Notes under the pieces: generated by a model
Databases searched by the model: none
The model's input: the letters and a program-made list of their open reading frames with translations, nothing else
Told to the model about the DNA's origin: nothing
Part shown: piece by piece, positions 1 through 8,584 of the stretch
Layout: every line of letters starts with the position of its first letter
Numbering within the stretch: position 1 is the first letter of the stretch
Position numbers and translations under genes: made by a program
From: Paenibacillus tuaregi
Lineage (GTDB): Bacteria; Bacillota; Bacilli; Paenibacillales; Paenibacillaceae
Length of the DNA stretch: 64,000 nt
Reading direction: 5' to 3'
NCBI RefSeq assembly: GCF_900086655.1
Contig: NZ_LT575476.1
Coordinates: 3,506,826-3,570,825, forward strand

Positions 1-464
1 ACATAGGTACGGTTATGGATCTCGACCGCGAGCCGGATTCCCGAAGCCGCACATATACAAGCAGCTTGCCGGATGCCGCCCACAGCCGCCTCCCACTCCT
101 TCGATCCCGCTTCCGCCGAAGGCACATGGCCTGCGAAGGTGCGAATACGCGGGCTTCCAACCCCCCTGGCCAGCTCCGCTGCACGCCCGATCTCGCGCAA
201 GTCTGCCGCGATCTCCTCGGGTCCCTTGGAGAAGCTGGTATACGCGGCCAGAGCCGGCACTTCAAGATCAGTCTCCTGCAGCCGAGCCTTGATCTGGCCC
301 AGACTTTCCCCGGACTTCAGCGCATCCTCAACGTGCTGGGTCCATAATTCAACCCCATCCAGCCCCACATCCCGGGCAGTGGACATCACCTCAGACAGGG
401 AACGGGATTTCAGCCCTGTCGAACACATACTGTACTTCCAGACAGGCGGATTATTCAGGCTCAA
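1..464 (-). CDS. sugar phosphate isomerase/epimerase, 3' part cut by window edge
   Basis: The minus-strand frame is open from 464 to the window edge and encodes about 154 residues of a xylose-isomerase-like TIM barrel (AP endonuclease 2 superfamily). Visible landmarks are DGVELW on an early strand, IRTFAGH in the middle and AVEIHNR near the cut. Such proteins isomerise or epimerise keto sugars or inositol derivatives in the cytoplasm, using a divalent metal. The likely start is TTG at 464, which follows an AGGAAGGAG site lying inside the upstream oxidoreductase gene; ATG at 428 is the alternative. The TTG start gives a 14-nt overlap with that gene, suggesting coupled translation as the last visible gene of the operon. 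The exact substrate cannot be told. Confidence 0.8.
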   Translation of the reverse strand, partial: MSLNNPPVWKYSMCSTGLKSRSLSEVMSTARDVGLDGVELWTQHVEDALKSGESLGQIKARLQETDLEVPALAAYTSFSKGPEEIAADLREIGRAAELARGVGSPRIRTFAGHVPSAEAGSKEWEAAVGGIRQAACICAASGIRLAVEIHNRTY

Positions 465-1434
465 GGAATTGTTCCACTCCTTCCTCAGCTGATCGGTATA
501 CAGCTTCAATTGCGGCAATAACGGACCGGGCATAGATTCCGGAGCTTTCCGGGTCAACCCCAGAGCGGATGGCTTCAAGCAGGTCACGGAACTGCAGGAC
601 GAACGGGTCTTCCTGATCTTCAGGCTCCACCTGCTCATACTGTCCGTCGCGTGAGACCCACAATCCCTTGCCCGGACTTAATCTGGCCATGCCCTGTGTG
701 AAGATCAGCTCCGTCCTGTCACCGGATACGCCCTCATAGCCGGATTGGACAATAGTGGCGGCAAGCCCGCTTGTAGTTTTAAGGAACACCACACCGCTGC
801 CCTCGACATCCCCTTTCGTTCCATAGAACGTCAGGTCCGCGCTGATCCGACTGACCCGGCTGCCGGTCAGGAATTGGATTTTATCGATCGAGTGGGCGCC
901 CAGATTCATCATGATGCCGCCTCCCGATTTCATCTTCTCAAAAAACCAACCCGGACGCTCATCCCGGTAATAATACAGGTGACGGGTATCCTGAATCGCG
1001 ATCAGCTTGCCGAGCTGCCCGCCCCGGATCAGCCGCCTGGCCTGGATATTCGCGGGCAGATAATGCTGGGTATGCCCAACCATGAGGGCCATTCCGGCAC
1101 GGGCGGCGGCATCAATAATCTCGTCGCATTCCTGAACACTCAGTGCCATCGGCTTCTCCAGCAAAATATGACATCCCTGCGACAAGCACCAAATCGCACA
1201 TTCCTTGTGCAGATGGTGAGGGACCGCAATCACCGCAATGTCCGGCTTCTCCCGCTCAATCATCTCCCGATAGTCCTTATACGCCCGGACTCCGTACTGA
1301 GAGGCCAATGCCAGACGCTTATCCAGATTCGGATCGGCTACGGCCACGCCTGCCAGCTCAGGCAGCTGGGCTATCGCATCCAAGTGATTGCGGGAGATGA
1401 TGCCTCCTCCCACCAGCGCAACCCTGTATTCCAT
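451..1434 (-). CDS. Gfo/Idh/MocA family NAD(P)-dependent oxidoreductase
   Basis: The protein has 327 residues, the usual length for the family. The N-terminal Rossmann fold opens with ALVGGGIISRNH, the nucleotide-binding loop with the family's H. The LLEKPMAL motif supplies the conserved EKP lysine, and GGGIMMNLGAHSIDKI supplies the catalytic-domain histidine. Members oxidise or reduce a sugar or inositol hydroxyl with NAD(P). It lies 12 nt downstream of a MalG-type permease and overlaps the sugar isomerase gene, so it probably acts on the imported sugar or its lyase product. There is no signal peptide, so it is cytoplasmic. The family is certain; the substrate is not. Confidence 0.9.
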   Translation of the reverse strand: MEYRVALVGGGIISRNHLDAIAQLPELAGVAVADPNLDKRLALASQYGVRAYKDYREMIEREKPDIAVIAVPHHLHKECAIWCLSQGCHILLEKPMALSVQECDEIIDAAARAGMALMVGHTQHYLPANIQARRLIRGGQLGKLIAIQDTRHLYYYRDERPGWFFEKMKSGGGIMMNLGAHSIDKIQFLTGSRVSRISADLTFYGTKGDVEGSGVVFLKTTSGLAATIVQSGYEGVSGDRTELIFTQGMARLSPGKGLWVSRDGQYEQVEPEDQEDPFVLQFRDLLEAIRSGVDPESSGIYARSVIAAIEAVYRSAEEGVEQFLEPE

Positions 1435-1446
1435 GAATTGTCCCCC

Positions 1447-2271
1447 CTATTTAATTCCCGCGGAGTTGCTGCCCTGCACAAAATACTTCTCTGCGAACAG
1501 AAACACCAGCAGGATCGGTATCAGACTAAGCAGCGCAGCGGCAACCACGTACTGCTCACCCCCGCTGTATTGCCCCCCCAGAGACAGAATCCCGATTGGG
1601 AGAGTAAAGTTCTCCTTGGAGGTCAGGAAGATCGCCGGTGACAGAATCTCATTCCATTTGGTCATGAATGTGAAGACGGCGAGGGTTGCGAAGGTTGGCT
1701 TACACATCGGGATAAAGATTTTCCAATAAATTTGGAACGGATTGCAGCCATCAAGCTTGGCAGATTCCTCATAATCCTTGGGGATTGCCAGGAACGCCTG
1801 GCGCATCAGGAAGATGCCAAAAGGTTGTGCCAGCCATTCCAGCAGCCATAGAGGAGTAAGGGTATCCAGCATCGCCATGGATTTGAAAATAACGAATTGC
1901 GGGATGATCAGCACTACCGAAGGAATCATCATCGTTCCCAGCACAACCATGAACAAGGTATTCCGGAACGGGAACTGAATCCGGGCGAACGCGTAGGCCA
2001 CCATGGAACAGGAAATGAGCCCCCCAATTACGGACAATACGGTAACGATCGCGCTATTTGAGATATATTGCGCGAACGGCCCAAGCTTCCATACCTCACT
2101 GTAATTGCTCCACTGGACCGGGTTAGGAAACCATTTGGGAGGCACTGAGGTAAATTGGGCATATGTTTTCAATGAGTTGAACACCGTAGACAGAAAGGGC
2201 AGAAACATGACTAACGAGCTGATCGTCATGACAAGATAACTGACGGTCTTGCGCACCTTGGATTGGGTCAT
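1447..2271 (-). CDS. carbohydrate ABC transporter permease, MalG type
   Basis: This 274-residue integral membrane protein has about six hydrophobic segments. The EAA loop that docks on the ATPase is visible as EESAKLDGCNPFQIYWKI. It is the second permease of a CUT1-type sugar importer whose partners are the MalF-type permease just upstream and the binding protein at 3655-4992. The start ATG at 2271 follows AAGGAGGAG. No ATPase gene lies in the cluster, as is common in Bacillota, where a shared MsmX-like ATPase serves many importers. The substrate is inferred from the neighbouring lyase to be an oligosaccharide. Confidence 0.93.
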   Translation of the reverse strand: MTQSKVRKTVSYLVMTISSLVMFLPFLSTVFNSLKTYAQFTSVPPKWFPNPVQWSNYSEVWKLGPFAQYISNSAIVTVLSVIGGLISCSMVAYAFARIQFPFRNTLFMVVLGTMMIPSVVLIIPQFVIFKSMAMLDTLTPLWLLEWLAQPFGIFLMRQAFLAIPKDYEESAKLDGCNPFQIYWKIFIPMCKPTFATLAVFTFMTKWNEILSPAIFLTSKENFTLPIGILSLGGQYSGGEQYVVAAALLSLIPILLVFLFAEKYFVQGSNSAGIK

Positions 2272-2310
2272 TTGAGGAATCTCCTCCTTGCATCATCGGT
2301 AGTCAAGCGC

Positions 2311-3264
2311 TTATTCATAATGCACCCACTTCTTCTGCAGGGTGACCTGTATGATCGTTAGAACAAATAGAATCACGAACAGCACCCAGGCAATCGCAGA
2401 AGCATATCCCATCCGCAGGAAGGAGAATCCCTCACGGTACAGGTAGATCATGAGCACAAGACTAGAATTGTTAGGTCCCCCGGCCGCCGTCGCATCCTGA
2501 GCACCACCCGTCATCACATAGATCTGCTCAAATGCCTGGAAGGTGGAGATGGTGCTGAGCACAATGACCAGGAAGGTGGTACCTGAAATCAGCGGAACGG
2601 TAATGTGGAAGAACTTCTTCAGGGTACCTGCCCCATCTATCTCCGCGGCCTCGTACACATCGGAAGGCACATTCTGCAAGCCAGCCAGGAAAATAACCAT
2701 AATGTAGCCTATCCCTTTCCATACCGCAATCAGCACAAGCAGCGGGATAACCAGATGCGGATCCTGGAGCCATGTCTGCGGGCTCAGACCCATCCGGGTC
2801 AGCAAATCATTCGCCAGACCAAACCGTGTATTGAAGAACGTATCCGACACATACAAGATAACGGTCCAGGAAGAAATAACCGGGAGAAAGTGAGCCAGCC
2901 TGAACAGCTTAAGACCCTTGAGCTTCTGGTTAAGCGCGGTGGCTAGAATCAGCGCCAGAATGGTCTGTAGAGGAACAAAAAGCACAGCGAAATAGAGCGT
3001 GTTGCCCAGCGACTTCCAGAAGATAGGCTCATTGAACAGCCTCGTATAATTATCGAGTCCCGTCCATTTCGGCGGGTTAAGAATATCGTAGTCCGAGAAG
3101 CTGAAATACAAGGAAGCCAGCAGCGATCCCAGAACAAACACGATAAAGTGAATCAGGTAGGGGGCAACCATCAGAAGTCCCCATTTGCCGTCGTTACTCA
3201 GCTTCTTTCTGCGTGCGCGGACTCCCGGTTTGCCCTGGGCAGGCGCGAGTTCTGTATTTTCCAT
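2311..3264 (-). CDS. sugar ABC transporter permease, MalF type
   Basis: The protein has 317 residues from ATG at 3264; GTG at 3267 is an in-frame alternative. After a basic cytoplasmic N-terminus ending near GVRARRKKL come about six membrane segments. The EAA loop reads YEAAEIDGAGTLKKFFHI. It forms a heterodimer with the MalG-type permease 39 nt downstream, and the two genes are transcribed together behind the binding protein. About 390 nt separate it from the binding-protein gene, mostly filled by repeat copy 1, so its expression may be reduced relative to the binding protein. A possible ribosome site is GTGAGAG just upstream. Confidence 0.93.
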   Translation of the reverse strand: MENTELAPAQGKPGVRARRKKLSNDGKWGLLMVAPYLIHFIVFVLGSLLASLYFSFSDYDILNPPKWTGLDNYTRLFNEPIFWKSLGNTLYFAVLFVPLQTILALILATALNQKLKGLKLFRLAHFLPVISSWTVILYVSDTFFNTRFGLANDLLTRMGLSPQTWLQDPHLVIPLLVLIAVWKGIGYIMVIFLAGLQNVPSDVYEAAEIDGAGTLKKFFHITVPLISGTTFLVIVLSTISTFQAFEQIYVMTGGAQDATAAGGPNNSSLVLMIYLYREGFSFLRMGYASAIAWVLFVILFVLTIIQVTLQKKWVHYE

Positions 3265-3340
3265 CACATTCTCTCACTTTCTTAAGGATACCGGCTGATT
3301 CTGCAGCCGCCGGACACCTAATGGAGTGGTATGGTCTTTG

Positions 3341-3540
3341 GTTATATAAAATGAGCTTATGAAGGTTACCCTTTAGAAACGCTGCGATGCCGAGTGTTCT
3401 TACGATCACTGTGGTCTCCGAAATGCTTGAACTAGATATCCGGTGGGGCTTTTCGGGACAAAGGCGGACGCTGCGCTTCTTCAGAATCACTCGTCCTCTC
3501 CGTTTGAGATCGGTTAATTCTAAAGTTCATCTTATATAAC
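3341..3540. repeat. 200-bp intergenic repeat, copy 1, with terminal inverted repeats
   Basis: This copy begins GTTATATAAAATGAGCTT and ends AAGTTCATCTTATATAAC, which are near-perfect inverted repeats extending inward roughly 30 bp. The interior carries a smaller inverted pair (GGTCTCCGAAA and TTTTCGGGAC). It lies between the binding-protein gene and the MalF-type permease. It has a second copy in the same orientation at 5339-5535, and most positions agree by eye. It encodes no convincing protein; open frames across it lack ribosome sites and family motifs. It looks like a non-autonomous miniature element or a structured RNA element. Confidence 0.85.
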
Positions 3541-3654
3541 TTGATGTTCAAGCTTAGTGATCGTGCAGATCCTTCCATATGCCTAAATGGATACGGGCAG
3601 CCCTGTCAGATGCTTGTGACAGGACCGCCGGGTACCCGGGATATTACGGATTCA

Positions 3655-4992
3655 TCATTTCTTCTTATAGAATTCGTCGAGCACCTGCTGCACATCTTTA
3701 TCCGCTGAGGACAGAGCTTGGTCTGGAGGGACTTCACCTTGGAAGGCCCGGTTGATATTGTCATTGAATTTGCCCACCCATTCACTCCATACCGCATTAA
3801 CGTCCAGCGTGCCCGCAAATTCAAAGCTGTCCAGAAATGCCTTCTTGTTGGCTGGCTTGCCGTTCAGGAACTGCTCGGAATTCGCAACGGATTTCTTCAC
3901 CGGCACGGCTTCACCCAGAGAAGCCCATTCCTTCTGGGCCTCATCTTCCGTAGCCCAGTATTTCACCCATTCCCAGGCTGCATCTCCCAGCTTGCCTTCT
4001 GCTTTCTTATTGATCACCCAGCTGTTCGCAATAACCGGGGAGAAGCGCTTCCCATCAGGACCTTTAGGCAGGAGCGTCACATCATAGTTAAGACCGGCGT
4101 TGTTCGCATCAAGTGTTCTCGCATAGATACCGATTCGCATCGCTGCCGCTTTGCTCGGGAACGGTGCCATATTGCTCTGGAAGCTCTTGAGATCGGCCGG
4201 AGTCGGGAGCAGATGACGCTTCATTCCGTCAACAATCCAGTCCAGGGCCTTCTTGTTCTCTGGTGAGTTGATCACTGACTTGGTCAAGGTCGGATCAAGC
4301 ACCCCGCCACCGAACGATTTGAGCACCGGCATCCAGCCTTCAGTGATACTGAAGAAGGTCAAGCCGTACTGAGCTACCTTTTTACCGTCAAATTGCGGAT
4401 CTGTCGCAGGTTTTCCCGCTGCGTCCAGCGTCAGCTTCTCTGCGGCAGCTTTAAGATCATCCCAAGTCCAGTCTGTGGTTGGATAAGTGACCTTGGCTGC
4501 GTCAAACATGTCCTTGTTATAATAGAGAACCCCGATTTGAATCCCTTGCGGCACTCCCCAATATTTGCCCGCAGCGTCTTTATTGAAATCGAGTCCGTAG
4601 TAATCATCATGCTTCAAATCCTTGCCGATAAGCTCGGTCAGGTCCTTAAGCGCACCACGCTCCGCATATTTAGGGACAAGTACCCCATCTGACAGCCAGA
4701 CATCCGGTGCATTACCGGCAGCAATCTGTGTATCAAGTTTCTGAAAGAACTGCCCGTAAGGAGAGGACTCCGTCTTGACCTTGATATTGGGATGGGAATC
4801 CTGGAACTTCTTAACGAGCTCCTGCATCTTGGCATCGGTCTGTGCTGAAGAATAATACCCTAGTCTGAGTTCCACCTGATCCCCAGAGGCGCCTTTCTTA
4901 TCGCCTCCACCAGAGCAAGCTGACAAGATCATGGATGATAACATGAGTACCGCAAGGATGAGAACACCGCGTTTGTAAGTCAGATGTTTCAT
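3655..4992 (-). CDS. extracellular solute-binding lipoprotein of sugar ABC importer
   Basis: The 445-residue protein starts at ATG 4992, preceded by AAGGGGGC at 6 nt; an earlier in-frame ATG at 5034 would disrupt the signal peptide. Residues 1-22 are a lipoprotein signal ending in the lipobox LSAC, followed by a GGG linker. The rest looks like a family 1 (MalE-like) binding protein, with KFQDSHPNIKV near the N-terminus and a Trp-rich C-terminal lobe. It captures the sugar outside the membrane for the MalF/MalG permeases downstream. A 12-bp inverted repeat sits in its leader. The gene is bracketed by two direct copies of the 200-bp repeat. Confidence 0.93.
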   Translation of the reverse strand: MKHLTYKRGVLILAVLMLSSMILSACSGGGDKKGASGDQVELRLGYYSSAQTDAKMQELVKKFQDSHPNIKVKTESSPYGQFFQKLDTQIAAGNAPDVWLSDGVLVPKYAERGALKDLTELIGKDLKHDDYYGLDFNKDAAGKYWGVPQGIQIGVLYYNKDMFDAAKVTYPTTDWTWDDLKAAAEKLTLDAAGKPATDPQFDGKKVAQYGLTFFSITEGWMPVLKSFGGGVLDPTLTKSVINSPENKKALDWIVDGMKRHLLPTPADLKSFQSNMAPFPSKAAAMRIGIYARTLDANNAGLNYDVTLLPKGPDGKRFSPVIANSWVINKKAEGKLGDAAWEWVKYWATEDEAQKEWASLGEAVPVKKSVANSEQFLNGKPANKKAFLDSFEFAGTLDVNAVWSEWVGKFNDNINRAFQGEVPPDQALSSADKDVQQVLDEFYKKK

Positions 4993-5338
4993 GGTAAGCC
5001 CCCTTAATAAATTTATAAATAAAAGTAATTCCAAACTTTTTTGTTAATTACTTTTATCCACGACACTAAACTTGCTTTAATCCATATTTATGGGTCGAGG
5101 TCCATAATCAGACCGTAATGAAGCTGTGCCAAGCCTATATTTTTGTACGCTAATATGCCGGGAACCGGTCTTTAACGAGAATGGAGATCCCTGACAGCAG
5201 CGTGTAAAATGGGACATGCCGAGAATGAAGCGCTTCCAAATCTTAGAGGAAAAGAGAGAGGAAGTCTTCGCCCCCTCACGATGACCATCTGAAGTCAACA
5301 TTTGTGTAGAATCTTCCCACCGCAATCTGAAGTTCTCT
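4993..5338. other. leader and upstream region of the binding-protein gene
   Basis: This 346-nt stretch holds no gene. It contains the ribosome site, an AT-rich leader and the inverted repeat listed separately. The rest, about 5058-5338, has short open frames without ribosome sites, and I see nothing I can name in it. It probably carries the promoter for the importer genes, but no clear -35/-10 pair was found. Confidence 0.5.
5019..5057. promoter_or_regulatory. 12-bp perfect inverted repeat before binding-protein gene
   Basis: ATAAAAGTAATT at 5019-5030 is matched exactly by AATTACTTTTAT at 5046-5057, with a 15-nt spacer, 27 nt upstream of the ATG. It could be an operator for a local repressor, or an mRNA hairpin in the leader. 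It is not followed by a T-tract in the sense direction. Confidence 0.55.
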
Positions 5339-5535
5339 TTTATATAGAATGAACTTATGAAAGTTATACTTCTCGGGCGCTGCGATGCCGAATGTTCTTA
5401 CGACCACTGTTGTCTCCAAAATCCTTGGAGTACATATCCAATGGGGTATTTCGGAGACAAAGGCGGACGCTCCTCTTCTTCAGAATCCCTCGTCCTCTCC
5501 GCTGAGACCGGTAAAATTCTATAGTTCATTCCACC
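5339..5535. repeat. 200-bp intergenic repeat, copy 2
   Basis: This is the second copy of the repeat at 3341-3540, in the same orientation. Shared blocks include GCTGCGATGCCGA, TGTTCTTACGA, ACAAAGGCGGACGCT and CTCGTCCTCTCCG. The left end (TTTATATAGAATGAACTT) and the right end (ATTCTATAGTTCATT) remain partly complementary, but the right tip has diverged. The internal inverted pair is GTCTCCAAAA and TTTCGGAGAC. It lies between the heparinase gene and the binding-protein gene. Confidence 0.83.
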
Positions 5536-5569
5536 GCATCTATCCACATGGGCGAATTCCCCTTGCTTC

Positions 5570-7639
5570 CTACACCTTAAGAACCCAGCTTTCCGGCAAT
5601 TGGCCATCATACTGCCGCGCGGCAAGCACTTCCCCTGTGAGGTGAACCCCGGCGAACTGAAATCCTTTAGGTCCCTGATGGGAGAATAAAAGTGTATCCA
5701 CCCTATTCCCTTGCTTGATTTCAATTACCGACGCATCCTCCTCTCCAACCGTACGGCCATAGCTGTCCGCACACTGGACAAGCCGGGCTTCAAGATCCGT
5801 CTGTTCATCCGGCCTTTCCGGGTAGAACAAGGTAATAAACCGGGTAGTGCCTTGACCGTATTGCCCCAGAACTGCCTTCACGGCCGGCGTCTTCTCGTTA
5901 TAATTCCGTGATACCCATGATGACTCGATGCTAAGGTTCACCGGAGTCAGCGGGATCACCCGCAGGACAGGGCTGGCGCAGGCTCCATTCAGATCGGCGG
6001 AAGCGATAATCTCCCCCGACTCCCTGAGCTGGGTAAGCGTTAAACCTTCAGCAAAATGCAGGGGCAATTCGTACTCGTGACCCCCGTGCGACCGGAGAGT
6101 ATCCACGATCAACCAGTAATTCGGCTTGACGAACACAATCTGCCGTTTAATCTGAACCGGCTGATCAAGCCGCCAATAACCGTCATGTCCGGCCTCCGCA
6201 TAATCAAAGGCATCACTGCTGCGCCAGATTGCGCCGAGCGGCTGGGCTTCGTGCTTCCATCTCCATGAGTCCACATACTCGGAAATGGTCTTGCCATCCA
6301 CGGAAATCGTGTTGTGCTGCAGCGATTCTTTGAAATACCGCCGATCCTCATTCTCCATATATGTGCATCTGCCTGGATCTATGAGGAACTGCTGGCCGTA
6401 AGCCGATAGACTGAAATGCAGCAGATCGTCATGGCCGTGGGCCCGGATCACATCCATATGGCCGGCATCAAACAGCAGATACCTCGCATCCCTGGACCAG
6501 TCGCTGCGCATAAACGCATAGCCACTGTCCTGAAGCCACACCGAGCAGAATGCTGGATCAACTGGATTCAGCTCTTCATACCGCTGATACCCGGTCTCTC
6601 CGAAATACCAGATCCCATCAAGATCAAGATGCTGGTATGCCTGGCTCTTGAGGTCGCCCCGTCCAAGCAGGCAGGCTCCCCGGCTCAGCACATCCCGCAC
6701 ATCGGTGCCATCGCTGTCACCAAGCATCGGCTGATGACCATCCGGCTGTACAAAGGCGAGTGTAGCTGTATACATCCGGTCCAGCGTCGAGCGCAGGCGG
6801 TCCGGCAGGGTGTAGTCGTTCAGCTCAGCCAACCATACTGATTCGAAAATGCAGTGAAGGACCTCATGATGGTACATCGTGCACTGCTCATTATGCATGC
6901 CGTCGCTGAACACCTGAATCTCGGCCATCTCATGAAGCCGTCTGACCGCTGTTTCACGCCACACCGCCGACTCCTCAAATTCCGGAAACAGAAGCGCCAG
7001 CTGGAAGAGACCGTTGGTCTCCAGGTAGCCCCAGTTGCTCTGCCTGTCATGGGAGGTATATGCCCGGTTCAGGTATACCCCGTGAAGGTGTACGGCAGAC
7101 CGGAACAAAGCCTCTTCCTCTTCCCCCCATAAGGAAGAGCTGCGGATACAGAAATATCCTTTGAGCCAGTGGGTGATGCGGATTCCGCTGTCCAGCTTTC
7201 TCCAGGTGTCTTTTACATTAAAGGAACGGGATTCGCTGGCTTCCAGCTCCTCCAGCGTAAGCGGGTTCTGCCGAATCCAATCCTTCATAATGCGAATATA
7301 ACCTTCCGCATATTTATCTTCCTTGGTCAGGAGGTACGCCTGACCCAGCTCACCCATATATCTGGCCCGGTTCAGCATCACCAGCCATTCCAGATCATCA
7401 TGGTGCCTGTAATTCCAATTGATCTCCCCTTCAAAATGCACGGGCTCCGTACAGCGCTCCATATCCCAGCGGTGGGTAAAAATAAACGTCTGATCTACGG
7501 CTAGATCTGCACGCTGCAGCAACTCCGCCACCTCATCCGGCCAGTCTCCCAGACTGGCAGCAACCATAAAGTCATGATCCTGCTCTGACCAGTAGTATCG
7601 AGGCAGCGCAAGCCCTCCCTCTTCAAGATCCTTATGCAC
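5570..7639 (-). CDS. heparinase II/III family lyase, cytoplasmic
   Basis: The 689-residue protein starts at GTG 7639, four bases after the serine dehydratase alpha stop and behind GGAGGG. The N-terminal part (about 1-330) is Trp- and Tyr-rich, as in alpha/alpha toroid domains. The C-terminal half carries the heparinase II/III signature: RAHGHDDLLHFSLS, LIDPGRCTY and HNTISVDGKTI. Such enzymes cleave uronic-acid-containing polysaccharides by beta-elimination. No signal peptide is seen, so the substrate is probably an oligosaccharide brought in by the ABC importer encoded downstream. Coupling to serine dehydratase genes is unusual. Heparin specificity itself is not implied. Confidence 0.88.
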   Translation of the reverse strand: MHKDLEEGGLALPRYYWSEQDHDFMVAASLGDWPDEVAELLQRADLAVDQTFIFTHRWDMERCTEPVHFEGEINWNYRHHDDLEWLVMLNRARYMGELGQAYLLTKEDKYAEGYIRIMKDWIRQNPLTLEELEASESRSFNVKDTWRKLDSGIRITHWLKGYFCIRSSSLWGEEEEALFRSAVHLHGVYLNRAYTSHDRQSNWGYLETNGLFQLALLFPEFEESAVWRETAVRRLHEMAEIQVFSDGMHNEQCTMYHHEVLHCIFESVWLAELNDYTLPDRLRSTLDRMYTATLAFVQPDGHQPMLGDSDGTDVRDVLSRGACLLGRGDLKSQAYQHLDLDGIWYFGETGYQRYEELNPVDPAFCSVWLQDSGYAFMRSDWSRDARYLLFDAGHMDVIRAHGHDDLLHFSLSAYGQQFLIDPGRCTYMENEDRRYFKESLQHNTISVDGKTISEYVDSWRWKHEAQPLGAIWRSSDAFDYAEAGHDGYWRLDQPVQIKRQIVFVKPNYWLIVDTLRSHGGHEYELPLHFAEGLTLTQLRESGEIIASADLNGACASPVLRVIPLTPVNLSIESSWVSRNYNEKTPAVKAVLGQYGQGTTRFITLFYPERPDEQTDLEARLVQCADSYGRTVGEEDASVIEIKQGNRVDTLLFSHQGPKGFQFAGVHLTGEVLAARQYDGQLPESWVLKV

Positions 7640-7645
7640 GAATGG

Positions 7646-8560
7646 TCAGCCCTCCTCTCTCTCAGTCGATGAATCCGGCGGATTGCTGCCGCCAAATAAC
7701 TGCTGCTTGATTGCTCTTCCGGTCGGGGTGTCCGCAAGCCCGCCCATGGCGGTCTCCTTCAGGGTACCCGGCATCGCCTGGCCGACCCGGTACATTGCCG
7801 CAACGACCTCATCCGCCGGGATCACACTGTGAACTCCTGCCAGCGCCAGGTCGGCCGCCACCATCGCATTGGCGGCTCCCATCGCATTGCGCATCACACA
7901 GGGAACCTCAACGAGGCCTGCAACCGGGTCACAGACAAGGCCGAGCGTATTCTTCAGCGCGATGGCAGCGGCGGCGGCGGCCTGGCGGGGAGTTCCGCCG
8001 GCCATTTCGACAATAGCGGCCGCAGCCATGGCCGATGCGGAGCCAACCTCGGCCTGACAGCCGCCGGCCGCGCCCGAGATGAACGATTGGTTCGCAATCA
8101 CGAAGCCGATGGCACCCGCCGTGAACAGGAAGCGAACCATCGCCTCCCGGCTCGCGCCAAGTTCTGGAGCCAGCCCGAAGAGACAGCCGGGAATCACCCC
8201 GCAAGCTCCCGCCGTCGGGGTAGCCACAATCGTGCCCATGGCGGCGTTCACCTCATTGGTGGCAATAGCCCGGCTGACCACATTCAGCATCCGCGAGCCG
8301 GAAATGCTCTGTCCAGCAGCGGCATAAGCGGAGAGCTTCTTGCCCTCTCCTCCGGTCAACCCGCTGCGCGAGCGGACATCCTCGGTGATTCCTCTCTGAG
8401 CCGCCTGTTCCATCGTATCCAAATGCTGAAGCATTTTGCCGATGACCAGCTCACGGGTAAGCTCAGAAGCGCCCATTTCCTCCCGGATCATCACCTCGGA
8501 GATTGGGATTCCCCCCTGCTCGGCGAGCTGGACCAGCTGTTCAATCGACTTGAAGTTCAT
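7646..8560 (-). CDS. sdaAA: L-serine dehydratase, iron-sulfur type, alpha subunit
   Basis: The 304-residue protein matches the two-subunit, [4Fe-4S]-dependent L-serine ammonia-lyase of Bacillota. The catalytic core shows TPTAGACGVIPG, SGAAGGCQAEVGSASAM and GLVCDPVAGLVEVPC, whose cysteines are the expected cluster ligands. The partner beta subunit lies 24 nt upstream. The start ATG at 8560 follows AAGGAG. The enzyme deaminates L-serine to pyruvate and ammonia; in this sugar-lyase operon a serine-like hydroxyamino acid is a possible alternative substrate, which is inference. Its stop is 6 nt from the heparinase GTG, so translation is coupled. Confidence 0.92.
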   Translation of the reverse strand: MNFKSIEQLVQLAEQGGIPISEVMIREEMGASELTRELVIGKMLQHLDTMEQAAQRGITEDVRSRSGLTGGEGKKLSAYAAAGQSISGSRMLNVVSRAIATNEVNAAMGTIVATPTAGACGVIPGCLFGLAPELGASREAMVRFLFTAGAIGFVIANQSFISGAAGGCQAEVGSASAMAAAAIVEMAGGTPRQAAAAAAIALKNTLGLVCDPVAGLVEVPCVMRNAMGAANAMVAADLALAGVHSVIPADEVVAAMYRVGQAMPGTLKETAMGGLADTPTGRAIKQQLFGGSNPPDSSTEREEG

Positions 8561-8584
8561 ACTCCGCAGCTCCTTTCAGCAAGT

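Noticed and set aside
745..1641. 298-codon plus-strand open frame opposite the oxidoreductase and permease
   Set aside because: It is antisense to two clear genes and carries no recognisable domain; a shadow of codon bias.
3194..3490. Open frame of 98 codons on the minus strand
   Set aside because: It overlaps the permease 5' end and the repeat, has no ribosome site, and shows no family motif.
5398..5724. Open frame of 108 codons across repeat copy 2
   Set aside because: It runs through the repeat into the heparinase gene in another frame; the matching frame in copy 1 is not conserved.
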